A stretch of 64,000 nucleotides of DNA from NCBI RefSeq assembly GCF_023501975.1, contig NZ_JAMFLH010000004.1, forward strand, positions 209,170-273,169, in the 5' to 3' direction. Origin of the DNA: Altererythrobacter sp. KTW20L. Lineage in GTDB: Bacteria; Pseudomonadota; Alphaproteobacteria; Sphingomonadales; Sphingomonadaceae. The notes under the pieces were generated by a model. That model did no database searches and had not been told where the DNA came from. It saw only the letters and a program-made list of their open reading frames with translations. The translations under genes were made by a program, and so were the position numbers. This document shows, one piece after another, positions 9,346 through 18,401 of the stretch; positions within the stretch are counted from its first letter, which is position 1, and every line of letters starts with the position of its first letter.

Positions 9346-9593
9346 GGCTCTGTTCCCTCGGTTGCAGAGGGCCGCATGGCACCATTGGGCGGGCGAGGGA
9401 AGCGATCGTTAGGTTTTCCGCCGCAGGCATGCTACAAGGCAATCGCTGACGTCGAATATTGCGACGGACTTCGGCTTTTGACGACCGCCTAACGGCGCAA
9501 ATTAGACGACGACTTCCTTTCTCTGGACGCACTGACGCACGACCCTGGCTGCATGTTGCAGTCACTACCAATGTTCTGTGAAAGGAATACATC

Positions 9594-9806
9594 ATGGCCA
9601 AGACTGGCACCGTCAAATTCTTCAACTCGGACAAGGGCTATGGCTTCATCCAGCCCGACGACGGCTCGGCCGACAGCTTCGTCCACATTTCGGCCGTGCA
9701 GGCCGCGGGCATGACCTCGCTCGATAAGGACCAGCGCCTCAACTACGAGATCGAGCAGGGCCGCAACGGCAAGGAAAGCGCCGTCAACCTGTCGTCGGCC
9801 GACTGA
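9594..9806 (+). CDS. cspA: Cold-shock protein, CspA family
   Basis: A 70-residue single cold-shock domain with RNP1 KGYGFIQP and RNP2 FVHIS motifs; binds single-stranded RNA/DNA as an RNA chaperone. ATG at 9594 follows AAAGGA. The ~150-base region upstream (from about 9440) carries no gene and could supply the long structured leader typical of csp genes. A GC-rich hairpin follows the stop. Confidence 0.95.
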   Translation: MAKTGTVKFFNSDKGYGFIQPDDGSADSFVHISAVQAAGMTSLDKDQRLNYEIEQGRNGKESAVNLSSAD

Positions 9807-9817
9807 TTTCAGCTGAC

Positions 9818-9848
9818 TGCCGGGCGCGGCATCCTGCTGCGCCCGGCA
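9818..9848 (+). terminator. Hairpin after cspA
   Basis: TGCCGGGCGC and GCGCCCGGCA form a perfect 10-bp stem around an 11-base loop, 12 bases after the stop codon. No T-run follows, so it is a weak intrinsic terminator or an mRNA-stabilising hairpin. Confidence 0.6.
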
Positions 9849-9900
9849 ATTCCCTTGCGGCTCCGTCTTACAGGCAGGCCCGCACAAAGGAGCAGCTGCA

Positions 9901-10167
9901 ATGAACCAGTCCTTCACATTCCTCGATGCCCGCGCACGCGAGGCCGAGGCAGAGGCTGCCCGCGCCACCCTCGACAACGTCCGCGAACGCGCAATGCGCT
10001 CCGCCACGACCTGGCGCACCATGGCCGACAAGGCGCTGAAGGTTGAATCCGACCGCGCCCGCGCCGAAGTCGAACGCCTTGCCCGCAAGGCCGATGAACT
10101 GGCGCAGGAACAGGCCGCCCAGCTCGAACAGGAGCAGGTAGCGCACTACAGCCAGGCGGCGGAATAG
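9901..10167 (+). CDS. Small coiled-coil protein
   Basis: An 88-residue, Ala/Glu/Arg-rich protein (MNQSFTFLDARAREAEAEAA ...) predicted to be almost wholly helical with heptad spacing, hence a coiled coil. ATG at 9901 after AAAGGAGC. No signal peptide, no known family. It lies between cspA and a lipoprotein gene on the same strand. Confidence 0.7.
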   Translation: MNQSFTFLDARAREAEAEAARATLDNVRERAMRSATTWRTMADKALKVESDRARAEVERLARKADELAQEQAAQLEQEQVAHYSQAAE

Positions 10168-10207
10168 CCGACTGGCGCGCTGCCGCCGGCCCCGCTATGC
10201 CGGGGCC

Positions 10208-10648
10208 ATGCGAACACCTACAGCCATTAATCTCGCCCTGGCGCTCTCCCTGGCCCTGGCCGCCTGCAACAGCGGGCCCGAGGCCGACCTGCCCGGCAAT
10301 GCAGCAGACGACCAGCCCTTTGCCGCCATTGGCGAGGACGAGACGATCCGCCTTGTCGGCACGGAGCCGTTCTGGGGCGGCGATATTGCCCATGGCATGC
10401 TCACCTGGTCCACGCCTGAAAACATCGACGGCGAGCGGGTGCCGGTCACCCGGTTTGCCGGGCGCGGCGGGCTGTCGTTCAGCGGCGAGCTCGACATGCG
10501 CCTGTTCGACATCGCTATAACCCCGGCCTCGTGTTCCGACGGGATGAGCGACCGGACCTATCCCTATGTCGCCACGGTGCAACTGGGCGACCAGCAACTG
10601 CACGGCTGCGCCTGGAGCGAGAACGAGGGTTATTCGGGCGGCGAATAG
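10208..10648 (+). CDS. COG3650-like lipoprotein
   Basis: A 146-residue lipoprotein: signal peptide with lipobox LALAAC, then a domain with IRLVGTEPFWGGDI, an aromatic/acidic middle and the signature CSDGMSDRTYPY plus a late Cys (HGCAW), the layout of COG3650-type periplasmic proteins often found beside META/HslJ-like domains. The conserved Cys pair may form a disulphide. Its 3' end overlaps the convergent pyroglutamyl-peptidase gene by 19 bases. Confidence 0.8.
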   Translation: MRTPTAINLALALSLALAACNSGPEADLPGNAADDQPFAAIGEDETIRLVGTEPFWGGDIAHGMLTWSTPENIDGERVPVTRFAGRGGLSFSGELDMRLFDIAITPASCSDGMSDRTYPYVATVQLGDQQLHGCAWSENEGYSGGE

Positions 10649-11226
10649 CCGGCCAGCGTCCGCACGATCCGCGCCACGGCATCGGCCATGACATCGAGCG
10701 GCAAGGTGGAAGCGGCATTTGCTGCCAGCGGCGTTCCGGCGATGGCAGGCAGGTGGACGAACAGCGCTCTGGTTGACAGGCCGCGCGTGGTCACCCGGTC
10801 CAGCGCATGGCGGTAGGCGAAGTTGCACAGGTACTGTCCGGCATCGTGCGAGATCGAACAGGGCGCGTGGGGCGCGATGATATCCCGCAATTCACCAAGG
10901 TCAATCGGGGTGGCAATCGCGGGGCCATTGCCCTGCCGGGCCACGAAGCCCGCCACATCGGGCGCGTCGGGCGCACACATCGTGGTTGCCCGCGCTTCCA
11001 GCGTGATCCCCGTTGCGCGGTGCGAATAGCCGGTCAGGACCAGGGCTGCGGGACCTTCATCGAGCAACAGATCGAGCGTAGGGCCTACTGTCCGGTAATC
11101 GACATCGAGCATGGCGAGGCGCGTGGCAGCGGGCAGCAGGCCGGGATCCCGCGCTGCCAGATGGGCCACCAGCGCCTCGGTCGGGTTGGCGGCCACGCCG
11201 GGAAAGGCGCGGAAGCCGGTCAGCAC
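10630..11226 (-). CDS. pcp: Pyroglutamyl-peptidase I-like cysteine peptidase (C15)
   Basis: A 198-residue protein with the C15 layout: N-terminal LTGFRAFPGVAANPTE, central VLTGYSHRATGITLEARA (family catalytic Glu region, here in TLEARA), SHDAGQYLCNFAYRHAL (catalytic Cys in the CNF motif) and FVHLP (catalytic His). It removes N-terminal pyroglutamate from peptides. The start is GTG at 11226, giving (M)LTGFRAF; slightly short at the N terminus versus the family. The Glu region deviates from the usual sequence, so specificity may differ. Confidence 0.8.
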   Translation of the reverse strand: MLTGFRAFPGVAANPTEALVAHLAARDPGLLPAATRLAMLDVDYRTVGPTLDLLLDEGPAALVLTGYSHRATGITLEARATTMCAPDAPDVAGFVARQGNGPAIATPIDLGELRDIIAPHAPCSISHDAGQYLCNFAYRHALDRVTTRGLSTRALFVHLPAIAGTPLAANAASTLPLDVMADAVARIVRTLAGYSPPE

Positions 11227-11255
11227 GGCCGGCCCGGCAACCTTTCCCGCTGTGG

Positions 11256-12701
11256 TCAGAAAATCCCCGGCACGTTCTGCTGCACGGTATCGGGCCGCTC
11301 CGGTTGCAACAGCTCGCGTCCGCTGGCGCGCTGGGTTGTGGCCGTGGTGCCGAACGGCGTGCAGCCGCGCCCGCCGACGAAATCGAGCGCGACCGACAGC
11401 ATGTCCTCGCGCGGGTCGCCAAGCTGGAAGCGGATATCGTCATTGGCACGGCAGGTTTGCGGAACGGTGCTGGCGAGGCCGGTGTAATAGTCGCTTTGGC
11501 GGTTGGCGTTCTCCACCCGCAGCGCCACCACGCGCAGCCGGTCATCGCAGGCGGCGCGGTCGAGCGCGATCTGGCCGACCGGCTTGCCGAAAGTGTTCTC
11601 GCCCACCAGCGCCAGTTCGGTTGCGGGCAGATAGGGCTGCATCGAATTGATGATCATCTCGCTGGCACTGGCCGATCCCCGGCTGGTGATGAAGGCGATG
11701 CGGGTGGGCTGGATCGATTGTGGCTGGGTACGGAAGCGATAAGTGGAATTCTGCCCCGCTTTCGATGGGCGGAACGTAATGTAATCGAACACCTGGCCGT
11801 TGAGATTGCGGCCCATCAGGTCACCCATCAGTTCGGCGATCGAGATCAACCCGCCGCCGTTGTAGCGCAGGTCGATCGCCAGTTCGGTGACACCGGCATC
11901 GCGAAACGACTGGTAGGCCGCGCGCAGGTCCGCATCGGCGGTGTCGATGAAGGTGCGCAGGTTGATATAGCCGACGTGCCGCCCGCCATCGTTGATGATC
12001 GAGAAGCCATAGCGGTTGGAAACCGGATCGAGCGCGTAATTGGCCTTGGCCATGGTTACCACACGCTCCACCCCGCCGGCATCGCGGATGCGGAAGACGC
12101 GCGTGGTGCCTGGACTGTCGGGCCCCATGGCCTCGATCACGCCGAACGGGCCTTGCGTCGCCATCAGCGAATTGACTGTCTGCAGGTTTGCCTCGCTGGT
12201 GCCGATGGCGAGCAGTTCGCTACCGCGGTCGAGCCCCTGGCCCAGGGCCGGAGTACCCTCGAATGCCTCGATCACGAAGACCCGGCGGGCGCCTGTGTCA
12301 TAGCCAAGGCGGAAGCCGAAGCCGGCAGTCTCGCCCTGTTCGAAGAAGGCGTTCTCCTCGGCGATCGAGGTGATGTAGGTGAAGTATCGGTCGCGCGACT
12401 GGGCGCGGGCCGGGGCTACCAGCGCGTCGATATAGCTTTGTACGCTTGTATGGGCGGCCTTGTTCACGCCCGATGCCAGCAGGTCGGGGAACAGATACCA
12501 TTCCTGCATCTGCGCCAGCACCCAGTCCTGCCGCGACGACAGCGAACAGGTCGCGCTGGTGGGCGTGGGCGTAGGCGTGGGCGTAGGCGTGGAGGTGGGC
12601 GTTGGGGTGGGGCCGGTCCCGCCGGTCGGGCCGCTCGATCCGCCGCAGGATGCCACCATGGCCGCGCAGGCCAGCGTCAGCGCGAGATGCGAGGATTTCA
12701 T
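11256..12701 (-). CDS. S41-family C-terminal-processing-like protease, lipoprotein
   Basis: A 481-residue secreted serine protease. Signal peptide and lipobox (AMVASC), a Gly/Pro/Thr linker with (PT)n repeats, a helical domain (SRQDWVLAQMQEWYLFPDLL), a PDZ-like segment (TAGFGFRLGYDTGARRVFVI ... LDRGSELLAIG) and the S41 catalytic core: DLRYNGGGLISIAELMGDL, the nucleophile in RGSASASEM and Lys in GENTFGKPVG. The ATG at 12701 is chosen because GGAGAGAAG precedes it and it begins the signal peptide; an in-frame ATG at 12734 is the alternative. Likely outer-membrane or periplasmic. Confidence 0.88.
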   Translation of the reverse strand: MKSSHLALTLACAAMVASCGGSSGPTGGTGPTPTPTSTPTPTPTPTPTSATCSLSSRQDWVLAQMQEWYLFPDLLASGVNKAAHTSVQSYIDALVAPARAQSRDRYFTYITSIAEENAFFEQGETAGFGFRLGYDTGARRVFVIEAFEGTPALGQGLDRGSELLAIGTSEANLQTVNSLMATQGPFGVIEAMGPDSPGTTRVFRIRDAGGVERVVTMAKANYALDPVSNRYGFSIINDGGRHVGYINLRTFIDTADADLRAAYQSFRDAGVTELAIDLRYNGGGLISIAELMGDLMGRNLNGQVFDYITFRPSKAGQNSTYRFRTQPQSIQPTRIAFITSRGSASASEMIINSMQPYLPATELALVGENTFGKPVGQIALDRAACDDRLRVVALRVENANRQSDYYTGLASTVPQTCRANDDIRFQLGDPREDMLSVALDFVGGRGCTPFGTTATTQRASGRELLQPERPDTVQQNVPGIF

Positions 12702-12992
12702 GGCGGCGGCTTCTCTCCATAAGGGAATCGTCATGGATGTCTGGGGGTTAGGGTTCTTGCGCCCTTGGGGGGAGGCTATCGGCGGGTCGGGCTGCTGGCA
12801 AGCGGAGTAAAGCGGCCATTCTGCTGAAAAGTGGCGCTCAAAGGCGAAAGATCGACAGAACAAGCCGCTCGCGCCCTTGCCAAGGCGCTTGTTGCGAGGC
12901 ACATCGGCCCACCGCAGTCCTTTGGGGAGGGACTGAATCGTTTACGCCTGCCCGCATCGACGGGCGGCAAATTGAGGAAGCGCGAAGTCACC

Positions 12993-13616
12993 ATGTCCGA
13001 TGTTGTGCCCCAATGGCTCGCCAAGGCGCTGCACAACCCGCGTCCCGGCCATGCCGGGCTGGTTGTTGCGCGGCTGGCTGCTGCTGGCGAAATTACCGAA
13101 GGCATGCTGGGCAAGGGCGGGTTGAAGCTGACCAGCGCCGCCTTTGCCGATGGCGAGGCGCTGGACCCCAGCTTTACGGCCGACGAGGAAGATTCGGTGG
13201 CACCGCCGCTTGAATGGACCGCACCGCCGCCGGGCACTTTCGAACTGGTGCTGATCGTGGAAGATCCCGATGCGGTGGCCGCCAAGGACGGCGCGCCGTT
13301 CTGCCACTGGGCAGTGTGGGGCCTTGCCGGGCAACGCGGCAAATTGCTGGAAGGCGAAGTGCCGCCGCGCGTGGGCAAGAACAGCTTCGGCAATTCCGAA
13401 TGGCTGCTGCCCGATCCGCCGACCGGCGCGGACCCGCACGATTACCTATTCCAGCTCTTCGCGCTTGACCTGCCGCTCACCCTGATGCCGGGGGCCAGCC
13501 GCGAAGAACTGGTGGAGGCCATCCGTGGCCATGTAACCTCCGTTGCGCTGCTGACCGGGACCTATGCCCGGGAAGAGGGTGGCGACTACGATTTCGAGGA
13601 CGAGGACGAAGACTGA
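12993..13616 (+). CDS. YbhB/YbcL family PEBP (Raf kinase inhibitor-like) protein
   Basis: A 207-residue phosphatidylethanolamine-binding-type protein: LKLTSAAFADGEALDPSFTA, PPLEWTAPPPGTFELVLIVE, DPDAVA ... FCHWAVWGLAG and GNSEWLLPDPPTGADPHDYL fit the bacterial YbhB fold and its anion-binding pocket. The acidic tail (FEDEDED) is unusual. ATG at 12993 follows GAGGAAG. Function of bacterial members is largely unknown. Confidence 0.9.
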   Translation: MSDVVPQWLAKALHNPRPGHAGLVVARLAAAGEITEGMLGKGGLKLTSAAFADGEALDPSFTADEEDSVAPPLEWTAPPPGTFELVLIVEDPDAVAAKDGAPFCHWAVWGLAGQRGKLLEGEVPPRVGKNSFGNSEWLLPDPPTGADPHDYLFQLFALDLPLTLMPGASREELVEAIRGHVTSVALLTGTYAREEGGDYDFEDEDED

Positions 13617-13673
13617 GTTTGGGACCGAGCCCACAGGTTCGGATGATCATTTTTAAGAGGGAAGGAAAGTACT

Positions 13674-13925
13674 ATGGCTGCCAAGAACAACGCGCTGAAC
13701 AAGCCGGTTACCCTGTCGAGCGAGCTGGAAAACGTGGTCGGCAAGGGCCCGATGACCCGCGCCGAAGTGACCAGCAAGGTGTGGGTCTATATCAAGGCCA
13801 ACGACCTGCAGGACAGCAAGGACAAGCGCCAGATCAACCCCGATGCCAAGCTGGGCGCGGTGATCGGCAAGGACCAGATCTCGATGTTCAAGATGACCGC
13901 TGCGGTGTCGAAGCACCTGAGCTAA
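13674..13925 (+). CDS. SWIB/MDM2 domain protein
   Basis: An 83-residue single SWIB domain (LNKPVTLSSELENVVGKGPM, SKVWVYIKANDLQDSKDKRQ, INPDAKLGAVIGK, MFKMTAAVSKHL). In eukaryotes SWIB occurs in chromatin remodellers; short stand-alone versions exist in chlamydiae and many proteobacteria, role unclear. Good Shine-Dalgarno (GGGAAGGAAAG) and a strong terminator downstream. Confidence 0.95.
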   Translation: MAAKNNALNKPVTLSSELENVVGKGPMTRAEVTSKVWVYIKANDLQDSKDKRQINPDAKLGAVIGKDQISMFKMTAAVSKHLS

Positions 13926-13954
13926 GTCATCCGCCTTTCGGGGCAGAGACACTT

Positions 13955-13994
13955 GGCGGGCGGGAGGCGATTGCGCTTCCCGCCCGTTTTGTTT
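13955..13994 (+). terminator. Rho-independent terminator of the SWIB gene
   Basis: CGGGCGGGA pairs with TTCCCGCCCG around a short loop, followed by TTTTGTTTT. Serves only the rightward gene; there is no T-run on the other strand for the convergent mipA-like gene. Confidence 0.88.
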
Positions 13995-13997
13995 TGC

Positions 13998-14837
13998 CTA
14001 GAATGTGTAGCCCACCCCGGCAGAGCCGAAGAACTGGTTGGCCGATCCGGCATCGCGCACCAGCGGGCTGGCGGCGAAATCGCCCTGCAGGCGGCTGTAG
14101 CTGGCAATACCGAACAGCGACCAGCCCTTGCGTCCGCCCGACAGCGAATAGGTGGCCAGCACATTGGCGCCGACGCTCTCCAGCCCGCCTTGCGGATCGA
14201 ACGCCGCCAGCCCGCTCGCCGCGCTGCCTTCCGGGGTCACGCCGAAGTAGTACCGGGCATAGTCACCGGGCGCGAAATCGGCGGTAATCGCTGCACGCAC
14301 AAAGGTGCGGCGGCCCACCAGGGTGGAATATTCGATGGCCGGGCTGAGGCGGTAGCTGTCATGCGCTCCTGCCACATCCCGGACGGCGGTGGCGGTGAAC
14401 GACAGCTTGTCGGTCCGGCTGGCGATGCCACTGATGCCGATTCCGCCACGCAGGCCCAGTTCCACCGCGGTGTCGAGCTTGCCCAGCGCATTGACCTGCG
14501 GATCTTCCACCTTGCCCGTCCGATTGGTGCGCAGGCCGACCACGGGGCCCAGTTCCAGCTCGACCCGCCGGGCCGGATCGTTCGGAATGGCATCGATAAA
14601 CAGGCGCGGCCCGTTGAGCCGGAAGTCGTGGCCCCGGACCGTCCCTTGCAGCACACCGCCGGGGATGAGCTTGTATTCGTTCGCGCCGTCATAGTCGGTG
14701 GTGACCCCCAGGCCGAGGCCCACGGTGATCGTATCCTCCTGCGGCGGAGGGCCACCCTGGGCCAAGGCGGGGAGGGGCGCTGCCACGGCAATCGCGGCGC
14801 AAAGCAGGGGCGGGGGCAGAGGCAGGTATCGGGACAT
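13998..14837 (-). CDS. MipA/OmpV family outer-membrane protein
   Basis: A 279-residue outer-membrane barrel: signal peptide (MSRYLPLPPPLLCAAIAVAA ... ALAQ), then repeated amphipathic strands including TVGLGLGVTTDYDGANEYKL, RDVAGAHDSYRLSPAIEYST, FGVTPEGSAASGLAAFDPQG and the C-terminal FFGSAGVGYTF ending in Phe, as for BAM substrates. MipA was described as a scaffold for murein enzymes; OmpV members also act as porins or adhesins. ATG at 14837 gives the signal peptide; an upstream in-frame start at 14867 is less likely. Confidence 0.9.
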   Translation of the reverse strand: MSRYLPLPPPLLCAAIAVAAPLPALAQGGPPPQEDTITVGLGLGVTTDYDGANEYKLIPGGVLQGTVRGHDFRLNGPRLFIDAIPNDPARRVELELGPVVGLRTNRTGKVEDPQVNALGKLDTAVELGLRGGIGISGIASRTDKLSFTATAVRDVAGAHDSYRLSPAIEYSTLVGRRTFVRAAITADFAPGDYARYYFGVTPEGSAASGLAAFDPQGGLESVGANVLATYSLSGGRKGWSLFGIASYSRLQGDFAASPLVRDAGSANQFFGSAGVGYTF

Positions 14838-15035
14838 GACGGGACAACTTATCGCAAAGGGGAGCAATCGAAACCAGCGGGACCTTCGGGCAGTTCCGGG
14901 TTCACCTATGTGAAAACTTCACTCACCTGTAAAACCCTGTTGCCGCGCCCTCGCTTGGCTGGCACAATTCGCCCACCAAATGACAGGCTGCGCAGGTGCA
15001 TTTCCGCCGAGCGCGAGAGGACAGGATCTTAGACC

Positions 15036-16298
15036 ATGGCAACCATCGTCGGCGGCGTCGCCACGTCGCATACCCCCACCATCGCCTTTGCCAAGGATGC
15101 CAAGAAGTTCGACGATCCGGTGTGGAAGCCCATTTTCGATGGCTACAAGCCGGTGCAGGAGTGGTTCCGCGCCAAGAAACCCGACGTCCTGATCTACATC
15201 TACAATGATCACATGACCTCGTTCTTCGACCACTACAGCCACTTCGCGCTGGGCGTGGGCGAGAAGTTCGAGGCGGCCGACGAGGGCGGCGGGCCGCGCG
15301 ATATCCCGGCGATCATGGGTGATCCCAAGTTTGCCGAACATGTCGCCCGGGTGATGGTCGCCAACGAATTCGACCTGTCCTATTTCCAGGGCAAGGGGCT
15401 GGACCATGGCGCGTTCAGCCCGCTGTCGGTCATGGTCGACCATGACGACGAGAACGGCTGGGCATTGAAGTTGCTGCCGGTGGTCTGCGGCGTGCTGACC
15501 GTACCGCTACCCAGCGCGCGCCGGTTCTACAAGTTCGGCAAGAGCCTGCGCCAGGCGATCCTGTCCTATCCCGAGGACATCAAGGTCGCCATCGCTGGCA
15601 CCGGTGGCCTGTCGCACCAGGTCCACGGCGAAGGCTGTGGATTCAACAATCCCGAATGGGACCACGAGTTCATGGACCGGCTGGAAAAGGATCCGGAAAG
15701 CCTGCTCGACATGACCGTGGCGGACCTGGCCAAGCTGGGCGGCTGGGAAGGCGCGGAAGTCGTGATGTGGCTGATGATGCGCGGGGCGCTGTCGGCGGAA
15801 GTCGAATGCACCCACAAGACCTATTTCCTCCCCTCCATGTGCCCCATCGCCACTATGATCATGGAAGAGCGCAGCATGGATGCGCCGGTGGAAGATCCAG
15901 CCGTGACCCGCGCCCGTGCCGACCGCGACTATGCCGGGGCGGAAGACATGGAAGGCACCTATCCCTTCACCATCGAACGCGCGGTCAAGGGCTTCCGTCT
16001 CAACCATTTCCTGCACTCCCTGACCCAGCCCGAGATGCGCAAGCTGTTCCGCGAGGACGAGGAAGCCGCCTATGAAAAGGGTGGCCTGACCGACGAGGAA
16101 AAGCGCCTGGTGCGGGAACGCGACTGGATCGGCATGATCCATTACGGCGTGATCTTCTTCATGCTGGAAAAGCTCGGCGCGGTGACCGGCATCGGCAATA
16201 TCGACATCTATGCCTCCATGAAGGGCATGACCGTTCCGGAGTTCCAGAAGACGCGGAACGCCGCGATCAACTATGGCGTGGCGGGCAAGGAGAAGTAA
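15036..16298 (+). CDS. Gallate/protocatechuate 4,5-dioxygenase-like extradiol enzyme (paralogue 1)
   Basis: A 420-residue type II extradiol ring-cleaving dioxygenase of the LigB superfamily, laid out like gallate dioxygenase DesB: LigB-type catalytic domain (about 1-280) fused to a LigA-like C-terminal domain (about 290-410, with GMIHYGVIFFMLEKLG and MTVPEFQKTRNAAINY). Fe(II) ligands by position are His12 (SHTPT), His59 (YNDHMTS) and Glu241 (EGAE); acid-base His124 (GLDHGAFSP) and His194/197 (GLSHQVHG) are present. Expected reaction is meta cleavage of gallate or protocatechuate. No other ring-cleavage pathway gene is adjacent. The insertion MVDHDDENG and the 160-175 loop differ from paralogue 2, so the substrate may differ. 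Confidence 0.88.
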   Translation: MATIVGGVATSHTPTIAFAKDAKKFDDPVWKPIFDGYKPVQEWFRAKKPDVLIYIYNDHMTSFFDHYSHFALGVGEKFEAADEGGGPRDIPAIMGDPKFAEHVARVMVANEFDLSYFQGKGLDHGAFSPLSVMVDHDDENGWALKLLPVVCGVLTVPLPSARRFYKFGKSLRQAILSYPEDIKVAIAGTGGLSHQVHGEGCGFNNPEWDHEFMDRLEKDPESLLDMTVADLAKLGGWEGAEVVMWLMMRGALSAEVECTHKTYFLPSMCPIATMIMEERSMDAPVEDPAVTRARADRDYAGAEDMEGTYPFTIERAVKGFRLNHFLHSLTQPEMRKLFREDEEAAYEKGGLTDEEKRLVRERDWIGMIHYGVIFFMLEKLGAVTGIGNIDIYASMKGMTVPEFQKTRNAAINYGVAGKEK

Positions 16299-16322
16299 GC
16301 TCCGCCCACTGGGCGGTTGGGC

Positions 16323-16499
16323 CTAGGCGTCGCCCACCACGATGCTGATGGTGCCATCAGGGGCGATTTCCACGCGGTAGTCGCGCAACCGGGCGCTGCG
16401 GGCCAAGGCCAGAGCGCGGCGCAAGTCCTGCTCGCGCCAGATGCCGCTTTTCATCGGGGCCGGGCCGGGCTGGGCGGCGTCAAGCGGGAAGGCGGTCAT
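16323..16499 (-). CDS. 58-residue hypothetical protein
   Basis: A short gene starting ATG at 16499 (MTAFPLDAAQPGPAPMKSGI) with a C-terminal half (WREQDLRRALALARSARLRD ... IEIAPDG-like VEIAPDGTISIVVG) that looks like a small folded unit of the kind seen beside sphingomonad integrases. No integrase is present here. Longer in-frame starts exist upstream. Function unknown. Confidence 0.5.
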   Translation of the reverse strand: MTAFPLDAAQPGPAPMKSGIWREQDLRRALALARSARLRDYRVEIAPDGTISIVVGDA

Positions 16500-16841
16500 G
16501 CCGCTACCCGTGCAAATCCGCAGGGATGAGCCCGCGCCCTTTACTGCTGATGAGCGAATATGCAGCGGCGCAACGCGCCCCGTTGGTGTCCCTATGCGAC
16601 GACCCAGCCTCCCCAACTGGACGGGCCGGATGCCTTATGCGGTCCGTGTCCCGTGCTCCCCGCCTTGGTATGACCTGAGTCCTGCCTGCGTTCAATACAA
16701 TTTACGACAAATCTGCAGCCCATCGGCGAGCATGACTGCGGCATTACAAATCGCGACATTTCCGCGCTTGAACCACAGGCCCCGGCTGGCAAGGTTGACC
16801 CTGATCACCCCCCAAACCTGACGTGAAGTGACCTTACCCTT
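16500..16841. other. Intergenic region without recognised gene
   Basis: About 340 bases between a leftward small gene and the rightward TPR-sulfotransferase gene. It is noticeably less GC-rich around 16690-16760. A TTGACC at 16795 is a possible -35 element but no good -10 is seen at proper spacing. Confidence 0.5.
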
Positions 16842-18317
16842 GTGCCCCTGAATTCGCGGCCTCCAGCCAGCGGACAGCGCGATATTGCTGCCGCCCTGCG
16901 CCTGCTCCAGCAGCTTTCGCCCGCCATGGCGCGGCGCGATCGCGGACGGCAGGTGGCGATCATGCGCGAACTGGTGGCGCTGAATGCGCCGCTGGGCCCG
17001 CAATGGCAGCAGTTGGCGCAGATCGCCCTCAGCCTTGGTGAAGTGGACCTGGCTTGCCAGATCGCCGAGATCCATCTGGCGCACACCGGCGGCGAGCCGC
17101 TGGCGCATTGCCTGAAGGCGGCGGTGCTGGAACAGGCGGGCCGACTGGTGGAGGCGCGCGCCGCGATGGCGCTGGTGCCACGCCATATTCCCTCGCCCGC
17201 CGCGCACGCCTTCGGCCTTGGCACCAGTGCGTTGCATCTGGGGCGGGCAGACGAAGCGCGCGAGCACCTGGCCGAAGCGGCGCGGCTTGATCCGGGCAAC
17301 GGCTTTGCCTGGCTGTCGCTGGGGATGGTAAGCAATCTGGCAGGCGATCCCGCGCTGACCCGGTCCATGCTGGCCGCCGCGCCCCATGCCGCACGGGCCG
17401 CGCCGGTCCCGCAGGCGGCCTATCGCTATGCGCTGGGCAACCTGTTTGATGCGCAGGGTGATCACCACCAGGCTTTTGCCAGCTATGCTTCGGGCGCGGC
17501 GATCATGCGCCGGGTCGAGCCCTTCAACCGCGCTGCCGATGCCCAAAGTGCCGCGGCGGCCGTGACCGGGCTTACCCGCGCCGAGCTTACCCGCGAGACT
17601 CTGGCGGCAGCGGGACGGCAGGCGGCCGAGCTGCCCAATCGCACGCTGTTCGTTACCGGCCTGCCGCGATCGGGCACCACGCTGGTGGAGCAGATCCTCG
17701 CCAGCCACAGCAAGGTGGCCGGCGGCGGGGAGCTGAGCCTGCTGCCGCTGCTGGCGCAGGAGGCTTGCTCAAGTGCAGGAGCTGCCGATGCGGCAACGCT
17801 GGCGGGCTTGTGGGATCACCTGCTGGGGCAGCGCTTCCCAGCACCGGGGCTGGTGGTGGACAAGTCGCTCAACACCAGCCGCTTCCTGGGGCTGGCCGCC
17901 AGTATCGCGCCCGGCGCGCCGGTGATCTGGGTGCAGCGCGATCCGCTGGATTGTGCCTGGTCATGCTTCCGCACCTTCTTTCCGCAGAGCATGCCGTGGA
18001 CTTACGACATGGCCGATATCGCTTGGCTCTTCCGGCAGGAGGAGCAGTTGCTCGCCCGCTGGCAGGACCTGCTGGGTGACCGGCTGCTGGTAGTGCCTTA
18101 CGAACAGCTGGCCGGCGATCCCGCGCCGTGGATCGGCCGCATCCTGGACCATTGCGGGCTGGCGGCGGAACCGCAGGTGTTCACCCCGCACCACACCCGC
18201 CGCGCGGTCACCACGGCCAGCGCCAGTCAGGTGCGCCAGCCGATTAACCGCCGGGGCATCGGCTCTGCCGGGCCCTATCGCCAGTATCTGCAGGGCTTTA
18301 CCGCAGCCCCGGTTTGA
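16842..18317 (+). CDS. TPR-sulfotransferase
   Basis: A 491-residue protein. The first ~230 residues are tetratricopeptide-like helical repeats (LAQIALSLGEVDLACQIAEI, LKAAVLEQAGRLVEARAAMA, LGNLFDAQGDHHQAFASYAS). The C-terminal half is a sulfotransferase: the PAPS 5'-phosphosulfate loop TGLPRSGTTLVEQILASH at about 270-287, VVDKSLNTSRFLG and VIWVQRDPLDCAWSCFRTFF (3'-phosphate region). Such proteins transfer sulfate from PAPS to hydroxyls on carbohydrates, peptides or small molecules. Start is GTG at 16842. It sits between the two dioxygenase paralogues; whether it shares their pathway is unknown. Confidence 0.88.
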   Translation: MPLNSRPPASGQRDIAAALRLLQQLSPAMARRDRGRQVAIMRELVALNAPLGPQWQQLAQIALSLGEVDLACQIAEIHLAHTGGEPLAHCLKAAVLEQAGRLVEARAAMALVPRHIPSPAAHAFGLGTSALHLGRADEAREHLAEAARLDPGNGFAWLSLGMVSNLAGDPALTRSMLAAAPHAARAAPVPQAAYRYALGNLFDAQGDHHQAFASYASGAAIMRRVEPFNRAADAQSAAAAVTGLTRAELTRETLAAAGRQAAELPNRTLFVTGLPRSGTTLVEQILASHSKVAGGGELSLLPLLAQEACSSAGAADAATLAGLWDHLLGQRFPAPGLVVDKSLNTSRFLGLAASIAPGAPVIWVQRDPLDCAWSCFRTFFPQSMPWTYDMADIAWLFRQEEQLLARWQDLLGDRLLVVPYEQLAGDPAPWIGRILDHCGLAAEPQVFTPHHTRRAVTTASASQVRQPINRRGIGSAGPYRQYLQGFTAAPV

Positions 18318-18401
18318 CCCCGCTCAAGGATCGTCAGCGCTGCATGCCATAGCCCCCCTTCTGCATTGGGCCGTCGATTCGGTCCGCAGGAGATAGCAGC
18401 A

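Noticed and set aside
11304..12722. 472-codon open frame on the plus strand
   Set aside because: Antisense to the S41 protease, which has clear catalytic motifs and a lipobox.
13955..13994. Bidirectional terminator for the SWIB and MipA genes
   Set aside because: A T-run is found only on the plus-strand side; the minus strand would read A residues before the hairpin and none after.
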